Positions 1 to 12,300 of a DNA stretch of 64,000 nucleotides are shown piece by piece. Every line of letters begins with the position of its first letter. Within the stretch, counting starts at the first letter, position 1. Made by a program: the position numbers and the translations under genes. The notes beneath the pieces are model-generated. The model had not been told where the DNA came from and ran no database searches. It was given only the letters and a program-made list of their open reading frames with translations. Source of the stretch: Spinacia oleracea (lineage: Eukaryota > Streptophyta > Magnoliopsida > Caryophyllales > Amaranthaceae); assembly GCF_020520425.1 (NCBI RefSeq), contig NC_079492.1, positions 53,567,042 to 53,631,041 of the forward strand. The letters are read 5' to 3'.

Positions 1-2
1 CG

Positions 3-479
3 GCACAAAGAAGGCAAAAGAGTTATGCAGACCAACGAAGAAGAACGTTAGAGTTTGAGGTTGGCGATCACGTGTTCTTAAAGATTTCGCCTACAAAAAG
101 AGTAATGAGATTCGGCCAAACCGGGAAACTAAGCCCAAGATACATCGGGCCGTATGAGATATTAGAAAGAGTATCCGAAGTGGCATATCGACTTGCCTTA
201 CCGACCGACTTGGAGAAAGTGCATAACGTATTTCATGTTTCAATGTTAAGAAAATATGTTCCCGATCCAAGCCATGTGATTTCACACGAACCCCTAACGT
301 TGCGGAATGATCTCACGTACGAGGAAAAACCGATTGAAATTCTTGATCGTAGAGAGAAACGCCTTAGAAACAAAGTGATTCCAATGGTTAAGGTCTTGTG
401 GGATAACCACTTGACATCCGAGGCCACGTGGGAAGTTGAGGATCAATTTAAATCTAAATACCCCCAGTTGTTAGCTTAA
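3..479 (+). CDS. Ty3/Gypsy polyprotein, C-terminal end (integrase tail and chromodomain-like end), partial
   Basis: The frame is open from the window edge, so the true start lies upstream. The visible 158 residues hold the integrase C-terminal module (VGDHVFLKISP, then GKLSPRYIGPYEILERV and NVFHVSMLRKYVPD). A chromodomain-like end follows (EILDRREKRLRNKVIPMVKVLW, then ATWEVEDQFKSKYPQL). This order is typical of plant chromoviruses of the Tekay/Del/Reina group, where the chromodomain helps target insertion to chromatin. It ends about 150 bp before a purine-rich tract and the 3' LTR, as expected. It belongs to a fossil element cut by the window edge, so completeness cannot be judged. Confidence 0.9.
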   Translation, partial: AQRRQKSYADQRRRTLEFEVGDHVFLKISPTKRVMRFGQTGKLSPRYIGPYEILERVSEVAYRLALPTDLEKVHNVFHVSMLRKYVPDPSHVISHEPLTLRNDLTYEEKPIEILDRREKRLRNKVIPMVKVLWDNHLTSEATWEVEDQFKSKYPQLLA

Positions 480-629
480 GAATGGTAAGATGTACGAATC
501 TTGCTTTCTAGTATAAATGATTATGTTAACCATGTTTATGTATGATTGCTTATGTATATGAGTGGTGATTAAACCAAGTCCAACTGAGCTCCAGTTTCGA
601 GGACGAAACTTTTTCTAAGAGGGTGAGGG

Positions 630-2697
630 TGTAATACCCCAGATTTTAAAACTTGATTAATTATGCTAATTATTTTAATTAGCCTTTCTAATTAAGCTTT
701 AACCTGAATAATGAATATTTTATTTTGAAATTTTTAAATGTTTTAATGATAAATATTATTTTCAAATTTTGTGATTAATTAAGAAATTATTTTAATTTTA
801 TTTAGATATTTGATTTTTCAGCAAAAAGGAGAATTAAAAATGTGAAAATTTTCTAATTACCAAAATGCCCCTATTTGAGTCAAAAGACCAATAAACACTC
901 TCTACTATTCCTCTTCACCGTGTCATCTCCTCCATGAGAGTCAACCATGAGCTTTTGATGTGTCTTCACCATTTTTCATTCAACTTCTTGATTCATCAAC
1001 CTACCTATAGAATTAAAGACCAAAGCTAGAGTAGCCTCTCTTAATCAGCAATTCTTATTCTCCAAATCTTCCATTTGTCAACACAATTAAGCTGAGTTGT
1101 TGAATTCATAGAGCACCAAGGCCTCTATAAATAGTTGTCAATTCATCCTCAAATGCAATACAATTCAGATTAACCTTCAATTTCTAAACCACCATTAAAA
1201 CCCTCTTAAACAAGATAAATTTCTGAAAAATTACCAAAACCACCACATTAACCACCATTGCCGCCCCTTTCTATCGAAAAATCACCACTGTCAACCACCC
1301 AGATCTGCTCACTCTTCGACTCCGGTCACAGTCGAACCGCCCAACAGACTCACCTCCCCTGTTTTCCTTTCGAGCTCCACGGCGCTGCTTCTGTTGTTTG
1401 TGCCTTTGCTTTGGTAAGTAACAACGACCAATTGACCAATTGTTGTGAAGCTTTGGTTATATAAGCTCTTCTAGGCCCATTTGCCTTTAGCCCATTAAAG
1501 AGTACCCAAGTATTACTACTCTCGTTATAATACGGAGTACTTTGTGAAAACAAACTTTAACTATTCTAATAATTTGTTATAATTTGTATTCTTTCACCAA
1601 CTGTCAACATATTTTCGTTGACTTAATGTCATTTTTTTTTATTAATAATGTTTTATAGGTAATTGATTTATGAAGTTAATAACTATATTTCTAGCAGAAA
1701 TTAGTAATTTTTAAAGTATTCTTGTTTTAATGCTAAATCCGATAATTCAATATTTTAAAGAAATCGGACTAGCTCAGAAGGAACGAGTTGAGGAAACGGA
1801 GTAACGAACTACAAATTAAGGTAACGACTATTGCTAGTACCTGCAAATCCCTTCTAAATGAGATTATAAAATTACGACGTTACATTTTATTTAATTATTT
1901 TTATCGTGTTTTATGATTTGCGGCAAAGAGCTATAAACTATTTCATATTTATATGATATTTATGAGAATCATGAAACAGTTATGTTTTATTGATCACCTG
2001 ATCTCAAGAGATATTTTACTTCAACTGAAGTACAGAGATTGAGAATTATAAAACTCATTAAAACATGATAAATAAAAGTGAAAGACCTAGTTTTGTTGGC
2101 AGTATCAGTTCACAGGTTACAGTTCACAGTTTACAGTTTCGGTCATGCATGTACCCAGGGGCACATGCCCACAGTTGAGCACGGGCTCTTATGGACACCG
2201 GTCCATCGTGGAAGACGTTCCACCAGTTTATACTTGCCAACAACTAGCATGTTAATAAAGAAAAGGTTACAAATAAACTAATATGATGTTTTATTAAATG
2301 TTTTATGATATTCTATTCTCCCTGTTTTAGTAATTAAAATGAGTTGAAATGATTTTACGTTACTAGAATAGTACGTTACTGAGTCTTCGGCTCACCGTTT
2401 TGTTTTATGTTTTAGGTGCCGACCGGGGCGACGCATGCGAATAGTGGCAAGGATTTCGTCTTATTAGGGTTCACCTAGTTTAAGCTTAATTTGTACTAAG
2501 TTCAAGTAAGAATTTTCTACTAAGTTATGTAAGCCACTTTTGAATTTTAATATAGAACATAGTTATATTGGTTTAATAAAAGTATTATGAGGATAATAGC
2601 CTTGTAATTCCCAAGACGGAGTTAGGGCGGTAATGTCCCGGCCGAATTAAGGTAATTCCGCTGCTTAATTACTTGAATTAGAGGTCGGGGCGTTACA
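630..2697 (+). repeat. 3' LTR of the Ty3/Gypsy chromovirus (about 2.07 kb)
   Basis: It starts TGTAATACCCC just after a purine-rich tract (AAGAGGGTGAGGG, about 617-629) and ends GGGGCGTTACA, so its ends form the short inverted repeat TG...CA. A TATA box (CTATAAATA) at about 1124-1132 marks the likely promoter, so U3 covers roughly the first 500 bp. The sequence directly downstream begins GATTA. The matching duplication and the 5' LTR are outside the window, so insertion age cannot be judged. Confidence 0.88.
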
Positions 2698-3541
2698 GAT
2701 TAGTGGCCGATCAACAACCTCCCCGATTAAACCCCACATCCAAAAATCTAAACAAAGTCGGATCTTTTTTTAAAGTAATAATTGTACATTTATGAATTAA
2801 GTAATCATTCCTTTTTTTTGCATTCACTTTTATTCAATGTATTTTTTATTGTAAAAGGAATATATAGGCTTATATGAAAAGATATTACATAAGTTGTAGT
2901 TGGTTAAGATGGTAAGAAGTATAACTTTTAACAAAGAGGTTTGGTGTTCGATCCTTGTTAGATGTTTTTTGGTTGTAATGACGTGTCATGATGTTAATTA
3001 GTAGTGACGTGGCGTAATAAAGAGAGGTCTACGTGACACGTATACGTTCTCCAAAACGCCTTTTAATATATTAGTATAGATAGATTGGTTAAGTACCTTT
3101 TGTCCTCATTATTATTATGTTTGTTTACTTTTAGTATCTTGTAATTTTGATAAGCATCTCTTAAATGTAAATGTTTTTATTTTCTCTATTTTTATTAATT
3201 TAAACAAGGTCGATTACGTTTATTATAATGTTTTCAGTTTTATCAAAAATCTGACATTGAGAAAATGGAAAAGATTTAATATCTCAATGGAAAAGTGTGA
3301 GAGATTAAATACTCCAATGAATTTAATTGGTTAAAATAATCCTTACATAAATTTTGATAAAATATTAAAACAATTATGTGATAATATAAAAGAAAATGTA
3401 AAAAATATTTTGGGAACCCTGAAGTCCTGAAATGAAATACGTAAAGAACATTTTGGGACGGAGGAGGAACTTTTCATTAATTTGATTTAACTTTTATTTC
3501 GTGTACACACTTGTAAGTAAATACAAGTAAGAATTTGGGCA
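2698..3541. other. AT-rich flank of the MULE with two weak repeat-like pieces
   Basis: There is no gene here. At about 2890-2970 a TAGTTGGTTAAGATGG stretch followed 55 bp later by GGTGTTCGATCC resembles Pol III A and B boxes and may be a tRNA-derived SINE head. I see no A-tail or duplication for it. At about 3440-3466 TTTTGGGACGGAGGAGG resembles one end of a Stowaway-type MITE, but I could not find its partner end. Confidence 0.35.
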
Positions 3542-3551
3542 GACTTCAAAC
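3542..3551. repeat. Left target-site duplication of the giant MULE
   Basis: GACTTCAAAC directly before the left terminal repeat. The identical 10 bp recurs at 39474-39483 directly after the right one. A 9-11 bp duplication is the signature of Mutator-superfamily insertion. Confidence 0.88.
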
Positions 3552-3598
3552 GAGGAAGTCTTGCTCCATAATGGCTTGTGTCCGATCTGGACACAAGT
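3552..3598 (+). repeat. Left terminal inverted repeat of the MULE
   Basis: It begins GAGGAAGTCTTGCTCCATAA. The last half contains a perfect palindrome with 9-bp arms, CTTGTGTCC (3575-3583) and GGACACAAG (3589-3597), around a 5-bp spacer. Similarity to the right end stops just after this palindrome. Confidence 0.83.
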
Positions 3599-4566
3599 GG
3601 GTGCTTATTGGTATTTTCACCGAAATAAAGGGAGAGGCCCACATGTGTAAAACGGAGTCCGTTTGCTTTGCTGGCCAAAATTTCAGATTTCAAAAATTTT
3701 GAATTTGAAGGAGCTCAGGTATTTAATACTCACAATGTACTCTCTCTCTCCTCCTTGTTATTCTCTCTCCTCCTTCAAAGCAGTCGAGGTTCCATTTGTG
3801 CTCCTCCTTCTATCCAATTTCGCGGCGAAAGTGTTCTGCGCAAAAAATTCACACCTCCATTTTCAAGACGAGCTAGGATTGTTCGTTAATTTGGTGAATT
3901 CGTGATAAGAAATTGCGCTGGAGGAAGAATTATTTGTCATCAAGAGGTAAAACCCTAAAACCCAAATCGAAATTTTAAAAAGTTAATGTATTTAGGCTTA
4001 TTGGAGGGTTTAGGGTTGTAATCCTAATTGTTAAAGTCGTCTAATTTTAAGAATTTCTGGCTTTCAGTTAGTTAGGGTTTCTGGTTTAATTGCTGCATGT
4101 TTTAGTTCGTTTATTAATAATCGTTTTTTAATATTTGTTTAGGGTTTTGTAGGCTGTTGGTGGAATTAGGAGTATGAATAATGGTTGTTTTGTAACTGGG
4201 TTTTGATATTTGAACAAATTTGGTATATTTGATGTCGCCTAAATTTTGGAAATTTGTTAAAAATAGTGTTGATAATATGGAGAATAGTACTTAAAATATA
4301 GAATTATTTTTAAAAAGGATCATAATTTTATATTGATCCTAAAATGGTACTGAAAGTGTTTGACAGTTTGGTATCGCAAATGAGATTTGGATTGGTAGAT
4401 TTGTACCAAAATGGGTCTAATTACTGGTCTAATTATGTGTGGATGTTTATATGTGTGCATTTTAAAAAGAAAGTAATTGCAGTGTGAAGTTTTTGAATGT
4501 TGTGAATTTCTTGTGTTTAGTTTACGTTGTTATTGTAGTCATTAAGTTTTATAATTTTGTAGGAAA
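3599..4566 (+). promoter_or_regulatory. Left subterminal region and 5' UTR of the first Ulp1-like gene
   Basis: No coding sequence. A CT-rich tract (about 3738-3778) is followed by the palindromic E2F-like site TTTCGCGGCGAAA at 3818-3830. A probable 5' UTR intron runs from about 3946 (AGGTAAAAC) to the TTTTGTAG acceptor at 4562, five bases before the ATG. The intron holds several TTTGGTAT/TTTGTACC motifs (about 4219-4420). Confidence 0.5.
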
Positions 4567-7500
4567 ATGGGTAAACGTAATGCTCCACTTCCAAAGGAGA
4601 AAAAAACAGAGGAAGACGTTGTTAAGGGAAATGGCGTGTCTACAAGGGCAGGAGCACGAACGGTAATTAGTACAAGAATGCTATTGTATTAAATAGAAGA
4701 ATCCAATTCTAATCCAATTCTATTTTTAATATTCAGACATAAGTAAACTTGTTGTGTTGTGTGTGTAGAGAACAACTGCATGTGGACTAAAGGCAGTGGA
4801 AGGTTCTTCCAGTGGAAAGAAGAGAAAATTCTATGATGCGGAGACTAGTGGAGAGGAGGAGCCACGTACAGAGAGCAACGATGACGAGGACGTCGTTAGT
4901 ATTCATAACTTAACCACTACTATTAGACCGAAGGTTTGTTGAATTGTTAACTACCTATTTCATGGATATCTATTTTGTGATTGAAAGTACATTAATCAGA
5001 ACAAATGTTTATGATCAATTCTTACATGGTTTTGATTTAGTGGGCATTGTTGTATGCATCTTAGTTGAGTGTAGGTGCTCAGGTGAAGAAATCGGAGACT
5101 GTTGTGTCCACCAGGCTGAGGAAAGGCATGCATGAGAATGATAGGATTGAGGTGTTTTCAAAGTTGGTGTCACTGTTGGATGACAGTCGAAGGGATTTAG
5201 TTAGAAAAATGGGGTTTGGAGCCCTCCTCACCGTGAAACTGCGCAACCTGTCCCCGGAATTTGCCTACTGGTTAGTGACCAGGGTAGATGGTGCTAATGG
5301 GGTGTTTTATGGTGGGGGCGATATGGAATTCAACCTGGATCCCATCCAATTTAACTGTGTTTTGGGGCTGCCTATGGGTACTCAGCCTGTACCATCTCTT
5401 AATGGAAACCTAGACACACGCCATAGGAATATAGCAGACCATATTGTTCAGATGTATGGGGATAGTGGTGGGGTTTCTGTTCAGAAAGCTTGGGAATTTG
5501 CAGTTGGGATGAGGGATGGACAGGGTAAGGCGGTGGCTACTATTGTCCCAATTGTAACAAGAGAGGAGGAATTTGAATTTAGAATAGCCTTTATGATTGT
5601 TATACTGGAGCTGGTGTTGTGCCCAAGCACAGACGGGTTTACCTTGGCGGGAAGGTTGTTACCTGCCGCATCGGTAGCACCGGAGTCAAATTCATATGAT
5701 TGGTGCACGTTCTGTTTAGAGTGGCTAAAGATATGGTGCAAAATGTTTGCACATCAGTTTGATCAGCATGGAGTTGTTTCTGGATTGGGGGGCTGCAGCC
5801 TATTTTTGACGGTTGGTATAACTGAAAATATTTTTATTTATTGTGTATAATTTTGCAAAGCTCTTATTTGATTCTGAAGCAAGTTGGTTAATGTTGTAGG
5901 TGTTCTACCTGGACCACCTGAATGTTGTTCCTAGGCAATGGTATGTTATGCCGAGGGTGGCTGTGTGGTCCCAATCTGATGTGGATGCCCTGATAGAGGC
6001 AGACAAGAAAGCTGGAGGTGACTATGGAAGAACTCAGGTGAGATGGAATACCAAAAATTTCTGTTGTGTTAGTAGTGATTCAGCAGTATAATGATTCATT
6101 CATATATGGACTGATGTTTTATTTTGATGTTCCACAACCAGTCTGTTGATGTTGCTTACGGCCAGAGACACCATCCTCGATTGCCAAGAGATAAGCGGGG
6201 TTCCTACATTTCAAAAGAGGTTTAATCTATTGTTTCTAATCCAATTTGGTTTAATTAGATTATTAGTTGATTAGTTTATAAGTTTCTGGCTTCTGTCCCG
6301 CGCGCGCACTAGATATTCTAATTGTGTGCTTGGAATAAAATTTGTATATAGGTTCTGAATGTTTTAACAAGCCGATTTGAGAGAATCGAGGAGCAAATGC
6401 ACAACCAATGAGAGGTTTTAAGAAGTATGAAACTTGATTTGTCAAGAATAGTAGGGGTGAGGGAACAAGATAGTGGGTTGAAGGACACTCAAAGTGGAGG
6501 TACAAGTGGTGGTAGTGTGGGTGGTGTGGCTGTTTGCCCTGCTCTCGGAGGTACGCAGACAATGAGGCCGACCACAATCCCTACGGCCACTGCACAGCAG
6601 TTTGGAGGTCCGTCGCCGGTGGGTTTTGCACCGGCCTTTGGTTCAGCTCGGGGTTTTGGCACCCGAGGCTTTGGGTTCCCTCCTCCTTCCACTTCAGTCT
6701 CTCCAGTTTTGGTGAGTGATCCTATAACCCCTGGTCCTTCTTCTGCGGTTACCTCAGATGTTCTTGGATTTTTGGCTCCCTCTTCCTCTGATTGTTCTGT
6801 CCCTACGAAATCTATGACCACGCTACAGACTGAAGTACAATCTCCTGCTCAGAAGCCGGTACATTTTCTTACACTACTGTGAATGAACAATCCAAGATAT
6901 ACTTATCTTAGATAATTTTAATGTTGGGTTATATACATATCCAAATTGCACAGGTAATCACCACTGAAATTTTAAAGGGAGTTTCACCTCTTAGGAGCTC
7001 CCGGAAGAGTCGTACTGATATGGAGAAGGAATTGGTTGCTTTCATCAAGGAGTGCCAGGGAAATAGCAAGTAAATGTCAAACTTTTTAGTAAATTATGAT
7101 TATTAATGTATTTGTATTTTGTTAATGTTTACAAGTTTTAACTTGGAATACGACAGTTGATTATCCTTCAATTGATCAATATATGCAGGGATGAAGGACC
7201 AGAGTTGATTGAGTTCGATGGTTTATGTCTAAGCAAATATCAGATGTATCGAATGGTAGCAATGGATGAGTATGCGGGGATAGAATACGTCAAAGTGGCT
7301 AGTAAGATGTATACTAGCAGGTGGAAGGCAGAATTGGGTGCCGGTAGAGGACGAAGTGTAATGCTTGAACCTAGTTTCGGGGTTAGTTTTCAGACGTATT
7401 TCTCATCTATGTTATCATGATCTGATAATTTTTTTGTAAACGTATCTTGAGGTAATTAGTACACCTTCTAATTGTGGCAGGTTAAGGTACAAACAAACGA

Positions 7501-8382
7501 ACCCCCTCAGTCTCTTGTAGCCCCATTCGGTGCCCCCTTTGAAAACCTCGTCATTCGGGAAATGTTTGTGGTATGTGAGATAACATCACATTCTAAATTA
7601 AATACATTTGTGATAATTATATGTAAATTTTTAATTTACCATTTAACTTATCGTATCTATTTTGCAATTCATGTCAGGTTGTAGTACCCGTGTTGCACAT
7701 GTACTTCACACTTCCACCGCACACACGTTGGTATTGTGTTGCATTATCCATGAAGGATAAGCGGATTTGGGTCCTTGATCCTACATCAGACGAGCCTTTG
7801 TCTGAGCACGGTCGTCTGATTAGCCACATGGTAATGATTGTATCTAAAAACATTTAATAATTATCGCATACATTTCATACATATGATTGACTTGTTATTC
7901 TTGTAGTTGAAGTACTTGGACACCCTGTTTTACTCTAAAGACGAGTCATGGGTAAAGGATGGACTGAGTGGATGGGGGTTGACCTTGTTTCTGTCCCACC
8001 AAGCGATGAGTAAGTAACCCAACGCAATCGCTTCGCGTAAATATAAGTTGGTTTGTTTATATAAGGATTATATGGTTTGATCACTGTAATGCAGTGTGTC
8101 AAGTTGTGTTGTAATGCTAGCATGGATAAAGGACATAGTCCAACGCAACAAAATTTCTCCCACATTCCAACCGGTACGTTCATTTAGTTCCATGTGTTTA
8201 GTTGTGTGTGTTCTTGAAAACAATAGTCCTGTAGTAATGCTATCATATTTATTTGCTATCATCATCAGGGTGCAATAGAGGATGCAAGGGTATCATTTGT
8301 TGTTGATGACATCTTGTGCGAGTTGAATGTGAGGAGACCTGAGGTGTACGACCTTATTTCTGGGAGGCAAGTCCGTGTGTAG
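4567..8382 (+). CDS. Ulp1-like cysteine protease gene 1 (MULE cargo), 13 exons, one in-frame stop
   Basis: My splice model, all introns GT/AG and all phases consistent: 4567-4662, 4769-4933, 5083-5811, 5900-6037, 6142-6219, 6352-6858, 6954-7069, 7189-7381, 7481-7570, 7678-7830, 7907-8013, 8095-8173, 8269-8382. This gives 854 codons plus the final stop. Residues 1-87 are basic then acidic (GKKRKF, SGEEEPRTESNDDED). Residues 88-376 are the domain usually found before Ulp1 in plant transposons (KMGFGALLTVKLRNLSPEF, NCVLGLPMG, VFYLDHL). A Gly/Pro/Ser-rich linker follows. The C-terminal part is Ulp1-like: PPHTRWYCVAL, IWVLD (Asp738) and SNVSSCVVMLAWI (Cys795). The His expected right before WYC is Arg721, with His two residues earlier, and the usual Gln six before Cys is Met, so activity is doubtful. 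TGA at 6409-6411 (codon 422) interrupts exon 6; CGA to TGA decay would explain it. Confidence 0.82.
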
Positions 8383-9306
8383 ACCGTGTTTACGTGCTTG
8401 AACTTAAGTTTTTGGATGTATTTCGGCAACTCTGTTGCATTTGAATTCTGGTACTTAGTTTGGAAGTTAGTTTGGAAGTTTGTGTGGAAGTTAGTTTATG
8501 ACCAAACATTTGATGTTGTATGTTTATATTTCTACTGTGAACTAAGGGGTCTTTTGTTTTAAAGGAATCCAGGTAGAAATAAGATATTTATGCGCCAATT
8601 AAGATCCCTGATTTGTAGTTATGTATGAAATCAATCAGATAAATGAACACAAGTGGTGAAATGCACACAGGTAGTGAAATGCAGGTCAACTTTGGTATAT
8701 GACATTTGTCAACTTTGGTATATGTCATTTGTCAACTTTGGTATGAGTATGACATTTGCCAACTTGGCTTTGGTACAGTTCATGTAGTCCTAAATTCAAG
8801 TTTGGTACAATGCATTTAACCAGAACTTTGACTTTGGTACGTTTTCATGTCGTAACAGAACTTCGATTTGGTACATTAAATGTAGCCAGAACATCGAATT
8901 TGGTACATTAGATGTACCAAGAACTTCGACTTCAAGTCAACTTACATTTTCATTTGACCCAACCCATTATATTTGCTACACTTTTGGTGGTGATAATAAG
9001 ATTTTAAAGTTGCCAAACTTCGTACACTTCTTATTTGGTACCACCACTTACATAATAGGCAAATAATAAAACACTTACAAAGAAAAGAGTTAAGTAAACG
9101 ATAATAATCCAAAATCAACTAACAAGACCCTTAGATATAAATTATCCGCATAGCAGTAAACTATCCCAAATGAAGTGAATTATCCAAAAGCAGCAGTAAA
9201 CATTACCACCAAAAAATCCGACACAAATCTTAAACATTAGATAATCCGGCTAATAAACAGTTTCCAAGAGTTACATAATATTACTACGAGAATCATCAGA
9301 TGCCTT
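8383..9306. repeat. Spacer between the two convergent Ulp1-like genes, with a degenerate short tandem array
   Basis: At 8684-8770 a unit like GTCAACTTTGGTATATGACA recurs about three times at 23-29 bp spacing. It grades into looser copies (AGAACTTCGATTTGGTACAT) up to about 8940. TTTGGTAC occurs repeatedly. I see no coding sequence. Both genes end into this block, so it holds both 3' UTRs. Confidence 0.6.
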
Positions 9307-12300
9307 TCAAGTACAGGTGATTGCTGACAATGCTTCATCCTTTGCTTCATTAAATTCCGAGAGAAAGGATTCCATTAGTAGCGCTTTTCGAGCCACAACA
9401 ATATTTTCCTACAACGATGAATGAATGGTAATAAGGAGCAATAGTTTGTAGGCTACCATATATATATGAGGGCTAAATACAAAGTCACTTACCATTCCAT
9501 ATCTTAATACGATACGAGCGGCCGATGACTTTATCCATCCCAACATTAGTACGCCGCAGCTATGACTGCAAGAAAACTAGTTGTGATTAAACGGGGGAAT
9601 AAAATTGAAATGACACATAGAATGATTTAAATCCTCTGGTTCACATACTTGTCGGTGTTGTTCATAAGCTCGACTAGTTGTCTTCCCCAACTACCCATTG
9701 TGCCTAGTTCCCACTGGGGGTCATGGACATTTAACATCGTGTCGATGGCCGGGATCTGTGATGTAAAGCATTCACATCAACCCCAGAAATTGTAGTTTGT
9801 AAATGACAATCGGCGTAAAAACTTTGGAAGCAAAACATACCATATTTTTCAGAATAGACTTATGCTTCTCTTCGGGGTTGGGGTACATAGTATCCATGAA
9901 CCATATGGTCTTCTCCTTCAACTCAAATGCAGCACACCACCAATGGTCATCGTCCAATACAGGAACAAAAATCTGATTCCATCATATTACCACAGGAATT
10001 ATTAGTTATTTGTTTATTCAGAGAACATGTGAAAGGAGAATGTTAAAACTAGGAAAAATACCACACAAATCTGGGATGCAGTTATGTCACGAAGCGGTTG
10101 GCCGTGCTTCTTTGCCAGATGTTCAAAAGGATCCTTATTCGTAATTACCCTCAACTGTAATATAAAATGATGTTCAATAAATATATTCTGGTGTAAACCC
10201 TAAACACCTAAAACTTAAAAATGTGATTTTAATAATTAAAAATGTGATTTAAGAATTCAAACTTAAAAGTGTGATTTAAATAATAAAAAATGTGATCTAA
10301 GGCGTAATAATTCAATTCAAGGCGTAATTACCGCAAATGTTGGGTCAAGCATAATTCTCCGACTCTTGCCTTCGTAATCCATTGCCCACTTTTTCATATA
10401 CATCTCCGAAGCCATCCTTACATAGTCAGCACTGACCCTCGCTCTTGTATGCAAGACCCCATAGCAGTCTCTTTGGGTTGCACTCCTGCCATTGCAGGTA
10501 ATCATGACTTGTCCTAGACTGCAAAACAGAACTGCTTTAGTTAAGGTATTAAATGGGATCATATTCTTATAAGTTGATTAACTTACTTAGCCTCGTCTCT
10601 CAAATCTTTCCATCTCTTAACGAACGCAGTGATGTCATTAACCGGACCTGTGACCCTTTGGTTTGTACCAGACACGAAATCTCCCGAAAATACTGCTGCA
10701 GATGGAATATGAGTTCGGTGTCCTAAACTCCTCCTCCTCCTTGGTCCTCCTCCAGCAGCGGCCTCTTCATTGTCACGCGCATCCTCATTCAACTCCTCAT
10801 CATTGTCACGCGCATCCTCATTCAACTCCTTACTAGTCAATGGGTCGTCCTGATTCAACTCCTTATTGTTCACAGGATCATTCTCGTTATTGGCATGACA
10901 CTCTTCATTACGTTGTGCTAATACGGATTGAAGAGATTCATTTGCAACTTTGCCAATGACATCAGTAAAGGATACTTGATGGTGATTGTCAATGTGCAAC
11001 AAATCGTCGACAGCGGCCATCTTCTTGTTGATCTCTTGTTGCTCTGTTTGGGTTCTTTGTGAGGTTGGATTGATTATCCTTGGACTTCCCATTTGCTCAA
11101 GAGACGTGAATGGTTGATTCAAACCAAGATCAAGATCTTGTACATTGTCAGCAAAATGATGAGCCGGAGAATGGATATGGAACTGGTCATGTATGGGAAA
11201 GCCAAAGGGTCTTGTGTTGTCCCGTGCCGTTTGCAACTTATCAATCTTCTCCTCCAGCCTCTCTAGGTAAGGTGTGATCAACTTCATAATCTGTACCATG
11301 TATGGAAGATGACCAAATTTTAGTGTGTATACTCGAACGATTTATACAATGTAAAAATATAAATGCGTAGATGAATCACATACATTATTTACTAGCCTTG
11401 TATCCTCGCAATCCTCATCTTCCTGCGAGATGGGTGTAATTTTGTCTCTGGCGAGTCGGGGATGTGGTTCCCCTTATGCAATGTCCAGTGACTGCCACAA
11501 TAAACATTAAACATTTCCATAAATAATAACCAATAACCAGAATAAGTTTGCTACACATGATTTTAATGTTGTGTTGTGATTCATTGTAAAAGGATCAACT
11601 TACTGATAGCTTTCCGTAGTCGTCAGTTTCCTTCTTGTCCAAATCCCTAGCCAGGAAGACATGCTCAGTTGTCCAAACTCCTATCCTTGGAAACTCGTTC
11701 CACGACAGAGGAGGCCTGTTCAAATGATCTAGGTAGAATATCTGTTCACCAAATGTTTAATCAAAAATTATTTAAATAATACGAAAAGTAACATTCACTA
11801 TGGGGAAAAAAGGTTTGGAAAAGTACCAAGAGGAACAGAGTACAAGCACCACATCCCGCCACGAACCCAGCTTTGTCAAACTTCTCAGCAAACTCAGAAG
11901 ACTTAGTCATAAGCCACTCATGGGCAAACGTACACCAATCATATTCAACTTACATGTCTGCCACAGTACATGCTTGCATCAAGGGCTTAGACATATATGA
12001 TCCATCAGTCGAAGGACATATGACCAGACCCAAGAGCGCCATCAAGAAAGCAGTACGGAATTCGCTACGGCCCAATTCGGTTTCTAGCTGGGTGACGTTG
12101 CCATCTTCATCCTCTTCGACTAACGCATCGATGACTGAACGTAAAGAAACCATTTCCTTTCCCTCCCCATTCACCATTGTGAATTTCCGAGACACCTTCG
12201 CAGCCTTAACAACCAACGCCGGACTATCAACCACGTCGAAGGGAACCGTCTTACCTCCCATTGGGAGATCAAATATGCATTTCCATTGTGTTGGAGACAA

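Noticed and set aside
2078-2281. Small open frames inside the 630-2697 LTR
   Set aside because: Short, without family features, and inside non-coding LTR sequence.
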